In this document: piece after piece, positions 17,311 to 24,711 of the stretch
How the letters are laid out: every line of letters begins with the position of its first letter
Numbering within the stretch: position 1 is the first letter of the stretch
IMG/VR virus record: IMGVR_UViG_3300049740_001014
Span: 1-32,050 of that record
Source of the DNA: a virus
Strand: one strand, 5' to 3'
Length of the DNA stretch: 32,050 nucleotides
Translations under genes and position numbers: made by a program
The notes under the pieces: generated by a model
The model's database searches: none
Seen by the model: the letters and a program-made list of their open reading frames with translations, nothing else
What the model was told of the DNA's origin: nothing

Positions 17311-17423
17311 TCCTCTTCACCCTTTTTTCTCTTGTAAAGTTCAGAACATCTTGGACCTGCACAGAAGCGGAAGCCACGATGTGCAGGTAAGCCACAGCCA
17401 CGCTTAGAGCAAGGGCGAGGCAT
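17307..17423 (-). CDS. 38-residue Cys4 zinc-finger peptide
   Basis: This gene exactly fills the gap between the PIP-box protein and the MazG-like gene. Its ATG shares one base with the upstream stop (TGATG), and its TGA overlaps the downstream ATG (ATGA). The product has Cys5, Cys10, Cys21 and Cys26 (C-x4-C-x10-C-x4-C), many Arg and Lys residues, and a KKGEEE tail whose codons provide the next gene's ribosome-binding site. The perfect fit in a coupled chain is the main evidence. Basic charge plus a single metal site suggests nucleic-acid binding. No family is recognised. Confidence 0.75.
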   Translation of the reverse strand: MPRPCSKRGCGLPAHRGFRFCAGPRCSELYKRKKGEEE

Positions 17424-17641
17424 CAAATCATCCCCCTGTATCTACGTGGGGTGTTACCAAAGCCCACGCTTTCAGTCATCTCGTAATCCGTCAATCGCTT
17501 CTGTGATGGAGGAGTCATGTCAAAGAACTCATCCAATGTAGTCTGTCGCATAATCTTACCACCGCAGTTACAGCAATACTTTACCTTTGATTGTACAGTT
17601 TCCGCTTCGGTCACTTTTTTCCAAAATTTCCATTTACTCAT
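17423..17641 (-). CDS. PIP-box protein, predicted PCNA-binding polymerase accessory
   Basis: A 72-residue protein translated right after PolB. The ATG at 17641 follows GGTGAT that overlaps the PolB stop. Residues 33-40 read QTTLDEFF, a perfect PCNA-interacting peptide (Q-x-x-L-x-x-F-F). A second weaker copy, QKRLTDY, lies at 47-53. A CCNC cluster (Cys23, Cys24, Cys26) precedes the motif and could bind metal in a dimer or with a partner. The N-terminus is basic and aromatic (SKWKFWKKV). PolB itself has no visible C-terminal PIP-box, so this small protein may tether polymerase or another enzyme to the clamp. That function is inferred from motif and position. Confidence 0.8.
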   Translation of the reverse strand: MSKWKFWKKVTEAETVQSKVKYCCNCGGKIMRQTTLDEFFDMTPPSQKRLTDYEMTESVGFGNTPRRYRGMI

Positions 17642-17645
17642 GTTA

Positions 17646-20048
17646 TCACCATCCATACCTCTTCGGTACTCGCAAGTCCGTTAGGGCATCCAAGTTCCAA
17701 TAGAGAGTTTCGTATACTGATTTAATTTTCGACCGAATCCATTTCTCAACAGTGGTCGTCCAGTCGATGCTATAGCCCTCCAATTGATGAGGTTCTTCAA
17801 ACGCTACGACGTTGCACATGGGTTGCCCTTCGGGAACACCGTCGATAAATACCCATCGTATGCTGTCGCCTTTGTTGAAGTCGGTTTGAAGGTGGAGGTT
17901 GGAGTAGCGTGCTGCTTTTGCAGTGTTGGGTACAACCTTGTCGTACTCATGTAGATGCTTGGAGATACGCCCACTTGAGGCAATCTCTTGCACATCACGC
18001 TCTCCTTTGTACAACTGCTTGATGAGAGGTCGTATCTGTGTGAACACTTCATCTTCATCGGCCCCAGTACCAATTAGCGTGAACGCTGTCGAAAGAATCT
18101 CCTTCGTAATTGCAGGTGCATTCGATGCCTTGATTGAATAACCAGTGACCTTCATCTTACCCTCGTCTTCGGGAGGGAAGGACTTGATACCGAAGTTGCG
18201 GTTCTTGGTGTTGGCTGTGAACCAATACGGGAAGAATGCCTCAAACTCAACATCAAGGTACGCTAAGTTCATATCGTCTTGTGCAATAGCAGTTAATTCA
18301 TCGCATAGGTCATGTGCCTCATCGAATGGCACTTGCACATACACCGAGTCTGTGTGACCCGCCAGTGCTTTGTGACCACGCTTCTCGCATTCATCAACAA
18401 GCATAGTGATGGACTTGCGACCAAGATAAGTGATGGACTGTGCAATCGCATAGTTACTCCATTGGCCTGAAATCTTGCGTGTACCTGTCATGCCGTACAG
18501 TGCATTGACTGCGACCTTGACGGCCATTTGTAGCATGTTGTACCCCAGTTTCTCATCAGGGTCAGTCGCATCTTTCATGCGAGTTTTGTACTCCTTACGT
18601 AGAGCAAGTAATTCTTTAACAACCTTCGGGAACAACCCTTCCTTCGATTGGTCAAAGTGGAATGTACCACCAGTGCCTTGAATGAACGTGCCATCCTTGT
18701 CACGCTTTGGTGGAATGTTGAGTGTGAGTATACCCTCACCGCCCTCTTTCATCTGTGTCGTCCAACACAGGTTTGCGGAGAGAATAATGTTCGGGTACAG
18801 CGAAGCGAAGTCCATGAGAGCCACGTTCTCGTGACGACCCGCTACAGGTTGCATAACCCATGCCGCTTCAAGTTCGGGTCGTTCTTCAACGAATGAAGAA
18901 GGTGCTTTGAGTTCCGTACGTCGTCCTATCAGACCACGGAAGTAACGAGTCACCTTGTGTGTGCTTGCGAACTGCACACCACAGACCTTCTGTAGTGCAA
19001 CGTGGAAGTCAGTGCAGTGCAACTTCTCATCACAGTCACGCAAGAGCGTTGTGTCCACCAAACAGTAATCAACGAAATCATCGTAGTAATCTGTCCAACC
19101 GTTGAACACAGTCATGCCTTGAATCTCATTGGTTAGTTTACCTGCGAAACCAAGTTTCTTGGCGAACCAATCCAACTTCCTTGACTCGGCTTGACCGTTG
19201 CCCGACTTTTGCCATATGGCCTCAAAGCCTGTACCGTCCGTCCACTGTGCGGCTGTGTCATACACCAGTCGTCCTTTGATGGGTTGGCGTGTTGTCTTGT
19301 ACCCCGACCCATCCTTTGGTGGTGCAATGAAGATGTTGAGTGGTGACATGCGCTCACGCTCGACACCGAGCCTCTTGTGTAGATGAGGCAGGTCAGCCCA
19401 GTGACCTGCGTGTGCAATCAGAATGTCAGGGTCACGTTCCTCAAGGAAGGATAAGAAGCCATCATGCATCTTGTGCTCGTTGGGGAACGTACGTAACTCG
19501 TAGCCGTCGTATCGGTCAATCCATTCAGTCTTGTACACATTGTTCAGCGAACTGTCCTCGCTCCATGCAAACACTACTGGATGGTCCATGTCGGTATCGA
19601 CAACGGCCATCACTGTCGTGTAGTCGTTGTCACCGTTTGGATTCCATTCAAGGTCGTAGTACCACTTGCGAGGTTGGAAGTCGGGTATCTCATCAGGGTA
19701 GAGTTTCATCAACACTTGGTCTTGATACGATACATCAGCCTCGTGTGTCCAACGGTCACATCGGTCTTTGAGTTGCCATAGTGTGTTAGGGTGCGATACT
19801 GATACCTTCCACAACTTGTTGCCGTACAACCCTTGTGCTACTTCATCGTAGTGTATGGTGGCGTTGAGCCGTTGCATTCTACGCAGTACGTGCGTAGGTG
19901 CGGCTTGGTCTACCCAACAGAAAGGTCGCACGTAATCTTCATCTTCCGCACGTATGTATCGCTCGTGCAGTACACCATCAGACCCACGAGTACGTAGGTA
20001 CAGCACTGGTGCGTCGTACGCACTTTCAGAATACCAGTCGATTATCAT
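17646..20048 (-). CDS. polB: DNA polymerase, family B, with proofreading domain
   Basis: An 800-residue replicative polymerase. The exonuclease domain has Exo I YDLEW (Asp132, Glu134), Exo II HWADLPHL (Asp219) and Exo III YCLVD (Tyr328, Asp332), all with catalytic acids. The polymerase domain has motif A LMDFASLYPN (Asp413), motif B KVAVNALYG (Lys511, Asn515, Tyr518, Gly519) and motif C GHTDSVYV (residues 564-571). In motif C the usual first Asp of DTDS is His565, while the second, Asp567, is kept. The chain is about the family's normal length and ends in KRYGW without a PIP-box. Its ATG overlaps the PCNA stop (ATGA), coupling polymerase and clamp. Confidence 0.97.
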   Translation of the reverse strand: MIIDWYSESAYDAPVLYLRTRGSDGVLHERYIRAEDEDYVRPFCWVDQAAPTHVLRRMQRLNATIHYDEVAQGLYGNKLWKVSVSHPNTLWQLKDRCDRWTHEADVSYQDQVLMKLYPDEIPDFQPRKWYYDLEWNPNGDNDYTTVMAVVDTDMDHPVVFAWSEDSSLNNVYKTEWIDRYDGYELRTFPNEHKMHDGFLSFLEERDPDILIAHAGHWADLPHLHKRLGVERERMSPLNIFIAPPKDGSGYKTTRQPIKGRLVYDTAAQWTDGTGFEAIWQKSGNGQAESRKLDWFAKKLGFAGKLTNEIQGMTVFNGWTDYYDDFVDYCLVDTTLLRDCDEKLHCTDFHVALQKVCGVQFASTHKVTRYFRGLIGRRTELKAPSSFVEERPELEAAWVMQPVAGRHENVALMDFASLYPNIILSANLCWTTQMKEGGEGILTLNIPPKRDKDGTFIQGTGGTFHFDQSKEGLFPKVVKELLALRKEYKTRMKDATDPDEKLGYNMLQMAVKVAVNALYGMTGTRKISGQWSNYAIAQSITYLGRKSITMLVDECEKRGHKALAGHTDSVYVQVPFDEAHDLCDELTAIAQDDMNLAYLDVEFEAFFPYWFTANTKNRNFGIKSFPPEDEGKMKVTGYSIKASNAPAITKEILSTAFTLIGTGADEDEVFTQIRPLIKQLYKGERDVQEIASSGRISKHLHEYDKVVPNTAKAARYSNLHLQTDFNKGDSIRWVFIDGVPEGQPMCNVVAFEEPHQLEGYSIDWTTTVEKWIRSKIKSVYETLYWNLDALTDLRVPKRYGW

Positions 20049-20806
20049 TCATCTCCCTCATCTATTACAACCAGTAAAGTATTGGTTTGGTCGAAGATTA
20101 TCGGAGTACCATCACCCATGTGGAATCGTGCAGTGCCTTCATCGAGATACATCAAACATACAGGCAACCACTCACCGAAGTTGGATTGGATGGTGGCCGA
20201 AGGTCCGTCTGTGTCCGTGATGGGTAGTGTGGTAAACAGGCGACCACTTGCCGCCTTACCTGCAACGATACCGAACTCGTTCTCACCGCAGTGAGTACGC
20301 ACCTTGAACTGTGCATTGTCAGCGATGACTTTACGCATACCTGCAAGTGAAATCAAATCCTTCGTATCAGATATACTTCCATGAGCACTCAATGGTGATT
20401 TGTAGAACACAGTGAAGTTGTTGTCGATACATGCGCTGATGACCCGACCCATTGCATTGACCTTCGCAAACGATTCAATATCATCTGTGCTTGGTATCTG
20501 TAGTCGGTTACCACCTGCGTCGATGTGCAGTGGTTTCACTGGTGCAGTCTGTCGCAGTGTGATGTTGGTTTGCTTGCTTGCCTTGATGAACTTCAAGAAC
20601 TTGTCCATCAGTGCAATGTGGATGAAGCCTTCTTCCTCAATAGACCCTGTTTCCACTGGAAACCTCTTGCGTAGGTAGTGGTTGGCATAGGCCACCTCAA
20701 CCGTCAAGAACGCACCACTGCAAGCAATCCGCAGGTCGTCCAAGTCCTTTGCGAAGGACATGAGGAACGACTGAAAATCATTTCTGTTCACTGTTACTTT
20801 TACCAT
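20045..20806 (-). CDS. PCNA-type DNA sliding clamp
   Basis: A 253-residue protein of normal PCNA length. Each subunit of this family has two similar beta-alpha domains and three subunits encircle DNA. The C-terminal strand region (LPVCLMYLDEGTARFHMGD) corresponds to the family's PVxLxYxL...VxFxxAP segment, in a divergent form. An NFTVFYKSPLSAHG segment lies in the middle. Identification rests on length, this C-terminal pattern, and position between a RecA-like ATPase and PolB in an operon that also carries the clamp loader. GGTGAT lies upstream of the ATG. PIP-box peptides elsewhere in the operon are predicted partners. Confidence 0.85.
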   Translation of the reverse strand: MVKVTVNRNDFQSFLMSFAKDLDDLRIACSGAFLTVEVAYANHYLRKRFPVETGSIEEEGFIHIALMDKFLKFIKASKQTNITLRQTAPVKPLHIDAGGNRLQIPSTDDIESFAKVNAMGRVISACIDNNFTVFYKSPLSAHGSISDTKDLISLAGMRKVIADNAQFKVRTHCGENEFGIVAGKAASGRLFTTLPITDTDGPSATIQSNFGEWLPVCLMYLDEGTARFHMGDGTPIIFDQTNTLLVVIDEGDE

Positions 20807-20940
20807 AAAATCACCTTATCTGTATGTGATGGGGAGGGGCAGGAGGGAAGTGGAGAACCCCCCCGACGAAGCGGGATGCCCAAGGAAGGTATACCCCAAT
20901 TACTTGTCAGACCCATCACACAGTGCGTATTGTGTGAATA
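20807..20940 (-). other. 134-bp noncoding gap between RecA-like ATPase and PCNA genes
   Basis: This is the largest gap inside the otherwise coupled operons. It has an inverted repeat, TCACACA at 20916-20922 and TGTGTGA at 20931-20937, beginning just past the ATPase stop. Further on is a GC-rich patch with a CCCG/CGGG pairing near 20861-20874, and a one-sided purine tract on the + strand (GGGGAGGGGCAGGAGGG near 20830-20847). The mRNA strand is therefore C/U-rich before PCNA. There is no TATA box like the four promoter copies. It could be a terminator or attenuator, an internal promoter, an origin element or an RNA structure. Confidence 0.6.
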
Positions 20941-21891
20941 TCAAAGTTCTCCTTGATACAATTCCGGAAGGCCATACCATTCAGGCTCGCCATCAGGTCT
21001 TGTAACGAATATCTTACGTCGTTGGTCTTGTAGGTTCGGGTTCGTCTTACACTTGTCGAACACTACGTAGTAGACCGTTTCAATCAATTCACCATCCGCA
21101 TCAAAGACTTCTTCTTTCTCGGTCTTCAAGATGGTAGGAAGGTAGTTGTTGGTCTTCTTCTCCCAGTCAGCGACGTATCGCTTGTTAGGTCCATAGAAGT
21201 CCCTTGTTGTGACGTGCGTTTCCCAAAAGACACGTACGCCCATGCGAACAAGGTCACGAGAGAGCGAAGTCAATTGATGAAAACGAGTGTTGCGGATAGC
21301 CCATGTCGATTGCTTATCGACCTTCGCTGTACCAGCACCGTCAGCCGCTTGAATAGCATCGCTTGCCAATCCCAAGTCCACGATACGCATGTTGTTGGTA
21401 CATATCTCAAGCCATGAATCAACACCACTGATGATGACACCCCAAATCGGTACGCCTTGTTGCACTTGATTGTAGAAGTGCTTCATCAGGTTCATGACAC
21501 GCTGATGTGTGTCAGGATAGTTGTAGGCTGTACGGTCGTTGTGACTCATCGCCCACGGATTCCATGAGATGATGTTCTCCTGTGGATGCAATGCCGATGA
21601 AAGCATACCCACACCCATGTCGAAATCAATCGAGTGAAGGACTGAACCCTCCACCTTCTTCTTGTCGTTGCGGAACGCATCGAGAATGATACCACTCTTG
21701 CCCGTTCCGTCTTCACCCCATACACCGATGAACTGATACTTCTTCTGTTTCGCATTCACCAGTAGTGCTTGTTCTTTCTCGAAAGCCGCAAAGGGATTAT
21801 CAGATGCAACAGGCTCTTGCACTGTTGCTTCTTTCTTCGCTTGTTTCACTTCTTCTTTGATGTCCTGTACTTGTTGTCCAAATCCTGCCAT
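20941..21891 (-). CDS. RecA/RadA-like recombination ATPase (Sak4-like)
   Basis: A 316-residue P-loop ATPase. Walker A is GEDGTGKSG at 59-67, and the Walker B strand is WGVIISGVDSW with Asp158. The compact core without a DNA-binding N-terminal HhH domain, and the GxxGTGKS loop, resemble phage Sak4 and RadB-like single-strand annealing or recombination ATPases rather than full-length RadA. The first 50 residues are charged and helical. The gene starts at ATG 21891 after GGAGG-N7. It follows the putative ssDNA-binding protein in the operon, its likely partner in recombination-dependent replication or repair. Confidence 0.85.
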   Translation of the reverse strand: MAGFGQQVQDIKEEVKQAKKEATVQEPVASDNPFAAFEKEQALLVNAKQKKYQFIGVWGEDGTGKSGIILDAFRNDKKKVEGSVLHSIDFDMGVGMLSSALHPQENIISWNPWAMSHNDRTAYNYPDTHQRVMNLMKHFYNQVQQGVPIWGVIISGVDSWLEICTNNMRIVDLGLASDAIQAADGAGTAKVDKQSTWAIRNTRFHQLTSLSRDLVRMGVRVFWETHVTTRDFYGPNKRYVADWEKKTNNYLPTILKTEKEEVFDADGELIETVYYVVFDKCKTNPNLQDQRRKIFVTRPDGEPEWYGLPELYQGEL

Positions 21892-21893
21892 AT

Positions 21894-22136
21894 TTATTCC
21901 TCCTTTTCCAAGTCGCTTTCATAGATGTATGAGTATACTCCCCATATTGGATTAGCACCAGTTTCCACCCAACCAAAATCTACGTTTGGGTTATCCTTCA
22001 TGTAATCATTTTGTTCACTTTCATCCCAGTGATTCAAACAATGCCTGTAAATGTAAAAACCTCCATCTTCATCAGGTTCTTCGATGACCAGTGAGCCTAA
22101 CCCGTCATGTGCAGGTAAAAGAGTACGGTCAATCAA
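21894..22136 (-). CDS. Acidic 80-residue hypothetical protein
   Basis: The open frame begins earlier, inside the ssDNA-binding-protein gene. The first sensible start is TTG 22136, overlapping that gene's stop by eight bases; TTG 22145 is also possible. The product is acidic, with an EEPDEDGGFYIYRH segment, and ends ESDLEKEE. The last codons carry the GGAGG used by the RecA-like gene. I do not recognise a family. Position between the putative SSB and the RecA-like ATPase suggests a recombination mediator or DNA-mimic, which is only a guess. Confidence 0.65.
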   Translation of the reverse strand: MIDRTLLPAHDGLGSLVIEEPDEDGGFYIYRHCLNHWDESEQNDYMKDNPNVDFGWVETGANPIWGVYSYIYESDLEKEE

Positions 22137-23466
22137 ATTGACCAACCCCTGTGTTGCCACCAGTTGCACGTCGTCGGCTACGTCTTGGGTCAGCATAGAC
22201 ACCAAAGACGCTCATCTTGGGTGATACAACACCGTTGTACTCTTTCATACCAAGACGGCCAAAGACGAGCACTGTGGAATTTTCTGCAATGTCAAACGCA
22301 TCGTCGCCCCAACCTGCTTTGAACGGTGTTGTGAGTTTACCGACTGCACCTGAAATCCAACACGTCATGTCACCTGTAATGCTACTGGTGAGCGTCATGG
22401 AGTAATTGTGTCCTTCAGGGTCATACTCGCTCTCACGAGGTTCTGTGTTGAGTGTTGATACCATACCTCGTGTGAACACGAGTGGACCCCATGAACGCTT
22501 CTCGCCTCCAATCATGCCACTCTCCTTGCGGGTTTCAAATGCCTCCTCAAGTTCGTCAATGTGTACGTAGTAGTCATGACCCAAATCTTGTGATGTCCAA
22601 AACTTGGACGCATTGAGGAGAGGCTTCACGTTGTCAGCAACGAAGTCATCTGTGTATTCAATCTCAAAGGAACGGTATGTACCGAGTACATCCTTGAAGT
22701 TCTCACTCGCCTTCTCTCGTGGAGGTACGACCTGTATCTTACACGGTCGCCCAATGTCCACTTCAAGGTTTGACAACTCGTTGTTCAAGTCGATACGCCA
22801 CAGTGAAACTTCACCCTGCTTGACAAACTTCTCTTCTTCATTACCGAGGAAGTAGTAGTATCGACCCATCTTCTTGTATGGTGCAGGGTCATCGTTGTAC
22901 GATGTAAGGCACACCCAATCTTGGTCTACCTTGACACCGAATGGTGGATTCTCATCAGACGATGCCTCAAGTTTCTTGACACCGTTTTTCGTGTGCAATG
23001 ACCAGTTTGCACCAGTCTTCTCAAACACACCAAGACGACCACTACCAATTGCTTCGTTGGGGTCTTCTTGATACAACTTGATGTTGCTTGCAAGAATGTT
23101 CGCAAGCCTATCTCGTGTACGGTCTTGTACACCTACGAACTCACCAACCCACGTTGATAGGTTCGCATTGCTTCCACCGCTTTGCTTGCGAGTTTCAGTG
23201 AACACTTGTTCAGCCCAATCAATGAGCAGGTCTTCATCTGTTTCTTCTGTGTAGTCATCCACACCGTAATGTTCCTTGATGTAATCAAGGTACATTTGTC
23301 GTGCTTCGTCAGGCTTCTTTCCTGTACGTTCAGCAAATGCATTCATACGAACAAGGACACCTTTCGGTAGGTCGTTGCTCGTGGATTCTTGCACTTGTCC
23401 AAACCCATTCGTTTCTTCATTCATGTTTTCCATCTCCATGTATTCGTCTTCTTCTTGCCAAGTCAT
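22129..23466 (-). CDS. Putative RPA-like single-stranded DNA-binding protein
   Basis: A 445-residue protein with an acidic first 100 residues (many Glu and Asp). The middle is beta-rich, and the C-terminal region is consistent with an OB-fold (YSMTLTSSITGDMTCWISG, then STVLVFGRLGMKEYNGVVSP, then MSVFGVYADP). It ends in a basic, Gly-rich tail (RRSRRRATGG). The OB-like strands and position between the clamp loader and the RecA-like ATPase support an RPA/SSB role: coating single-stranded DNA at the fork. No zinc finger typical of some archaeal RPAs is seen. Its start overlaps the RFC stop (ATGA). The assignment is by pattern and context. Confidence 0.65.
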   Translation of the reverse strand: MTWQEEDEYMEMENMNEETNGFGQVQESTSNDLPKGVLVRMNAFAERTGKKPDEARQMYLDYIKEHYGVDDYTEETDEDLLIDWAEQVFTETRKQSGGSNANLSTWVGEFVGVQDRTRDRLANILASNIKLYQEDPNEAIGSGRLGVFEKTGANWSLHTKNGVKKLEASSDENPPFGVKVDQDWVCLTSYNDDPAPYKKMGRYYYFLGNEEEKFVKQGEVSLWRIDLNNELSNLEVDIGRPCKIQVVPPREKASENFKDVLGTYRSFEIEYTDDFVADNVKPLLNASKFWTSQDLGHDYYVHIDELEEAFETRKESGMIGGEKRSWGPLVFTRGMVSTLNTEPRESEYDPEGHNYSMTLTSSITGDMTCWISGAVGKLTTPFKAGWGDDAFDIAENSTVLVFGRLGMKEYNGVVSPKMSVFGVYADPRRSRRRATGGNTGVGQFD

Positions 23467-24389
23467 TGTTTCAACTCCTTCTTTAGTCGAGCAGTGAGTA
23501 CGTCTACGTACGACTCATCACTACCCACAAATTCATGTACAATCTGCATCATCTCACCCCAAACATATGTCACGGCAAACGCTGTTTCAGGCGTATTGTC
23601 GAACTGTTTGCTGATGTACTTGTGCAGTCCATACATGAATTGGGTACGACTACCTGCATCTCTCAATCGTTGATGCAGGGTCTTGCGAATGTTGTCGAAC
23701 TTGTGCTCATCAAGTTCAGCCCACCAGTTGTCTTCACTCTCCTGTGTCACCACATGGTCAAGCGCATCAGGTGTGCGCTTGAGGGTGGACAGGTAATTGA
23801 CACTCTTTCGTAGGTCACCATCCATTCGTTCAACGAGCGCAGGGTAATTCTTCACCCACTCACTCGGTAGGAAATCAAGTCGTGACAAATGCTTTGCACC
23901 CTCACTCGGAACAACACGGTCAAACACGTAGGTACGACATCGACTCTTGATTGCTTCGTGTATCTTCTCACCTTGATTTGCAGTGAGGATGAACACAATG
24001 CGATTGGCGTATTGCTCCATGATACCACGTAGGATTTGCTGTGCCTGTACAGTGAAACCATCGAACTCATCAAGCACGATGGGTTTCTTTTCTGTGCCTA
24101 CACCACGCAAGCGACAGAACTGTTTGACCTCTTCACGGACAAAGGCGATGCCTCGTTCATCACTGGCATTTGTCCAAAGCATGTTGATTGCATTGTGTGC
24201 TTTACCGAGTATGGTACGACACATGACATTAGCCGCACTGGACTTACCTGTACCCGGTGGTCCGAGTAAGAGGACGGCTGATGGGTAATCACCACTCTCA
24301 ACCCAGTGACGCATATCATCTGTGAACTCCTTGTTACCGACGATTTCATCAACGGTGACAGGGCGTAGTTGCTCATTCCAATTGTCCAT
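23463..24389 (-). CDS. rfcS: Replication factor C small subunit (clamp loader ATPase)
   Basis: A 308-residue AAA+ clamp loader, which opens PCNA rings and loads them at primer ends. Walker A is GPPGTGKS at 43-50, the RFC signature is NASDERG at 74-80, Walker B is VLDEFDGF near 105-112, sensor 1 is FILTANQ at 133-139, and the arginine-finger motif is KSRCR at 148-152. The open frame extends 28 codons upstream, but those codons run through the TATA promoter, so the true start is ATG 24389, 27 bp from the TATA box. No large RFC subunit is visible here; it may lie elsewhere, be supplied by the host, or not be needed. Confidence 0.95.
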   Translation of the reverse strand: MDNWNEQLRPVTVDEIVGNKEFTDDMRHWVESGDYPSAVLLLGPPGTGKSSAANVMCRTILGKAHNAINMLWTNASDERGIAFVREEVKQFCRLRGVGTEKKPIVLDEFDGFTVQAQQILRGIMEQYANRIVFILTANQGEKIHEAIKSRCRTYVFDRVVPSEGAKHLSRLDFLPSEWVKNYPALVERMDGDLRKSVNYLSTLKRTPDALDHVVTQESEDNWWAELDEHKFDNIRKTLHQRLRDAGSRTQFMYGLHKYISKQFDNTPETAFAVTYVWGEMMQIVHEFVGSDESYVDVLTARLKKELKQ

Positions 24390-24395
24390 ATTTCT

Positions 24396-24424
24396 CACCT
24401 TCTTTCTCTTTGCCAATTTATAAA
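24396..24424 (-). promoter_or_regulatory. Archaeal TATA promoter, repeat copy 2 (operon B)
   Basis: The TATA box TTTATAAA is at 24417-24424 (- strand), followed by TTGGCAAAGAGAAAGAAGGTG. It lies five bases after the stop of the preceding gene and ahead of the RFC start at 24389. It corrects the RFC start: longer N-termini would be translated promoter. Confidence 0.88.
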
Positions 24425-24429
24425 GCAAA

Positions 24430-24711
24430 TCATTTCCTTCTCTCTTTTTTTGTTTTCTTACGAAGTTCTTCATTCATGTGTTTAGCCATCTCAATAAATG
24501 AGTCAATTGATTCTGTATGAAGAACAACATATAGTGAATTGAATTGTTCTTCCGTCAAGACATCCCATATTTTCATTTGCATAAAATTGTTGAGAGCCAA
24601 GTGTCTTGTTCTCGTATTTTTAAATTCCCTGACATCTTCAACAGGAAGCCCAAAGACGACTGTTAGCATTTCATCAAACATTGAATAGTTGCGTAAATAT
24701 AAATTCATCAT
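24430..24711 (-). CDS. Hypothetical 93-residue protein
   Basis: The ATG overlaps the stop of the preceding gene (ATGA). The product has no family that I recognise: a mostly helical body rich in Leu, Met and Phe, no cysteines, and a very basic C-terminal end (RKKTKKERRK). It is the last gene of operon C and ends five bases before promoter copy 2. A basic tail of this kind often binds nucleic acid, but nothing further can be said. Confidence 0.7.
   Translation of the reverse strand: MMNLYLRNYSMFDEMLTVVFGLPVEDVREFKNTRTRHLALNNFMQMKIWDVLTEEQFNSLYVVLHTESIDSFIEMAKHMNEELRKKTKKERRK

Noticed and set aside
19340-19771. A 143-codon + strand frame opposite PolB
   Set aside because: It lies wholly within the PolB exonuclease domain. 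Its Arg/Cys/Ser/His-rich product is typical of an antisense shadow, and no + strand gene context exists here.
20828-20850. G-quadruplex in the purine tract
   Set aside because: Only three runs of three or more G are present close together, so a standard four-run quadruplex cannot be claimed.
20813-20916. A possible 38-residue gene in the 134-bp gap (starting near the ATG inside the inverted repeat)
   Set aside because: The product is Pro/Ser/Gly-rich without motifs, there is no good ribosome-binding site, and the frame crosses into the PCNA start. Noncoding is more likely.
20916-20937. Intrinsic terminator at the inverted repeat
   Set aside because: The stem is followed by no T-run on the - strand, which archaeal termination usually needs. 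It is kept only as an unexplained structure.
24390-24473. A 28-codon N-terminal extension of the RFC gene
   Set aside because: The extension reads through promoter copy 2. The same LYKxAKRKKVR peptide appears before the gene at 29788 only because the promoter DNA is repeated. The RFC fold starts at ATG 24389.
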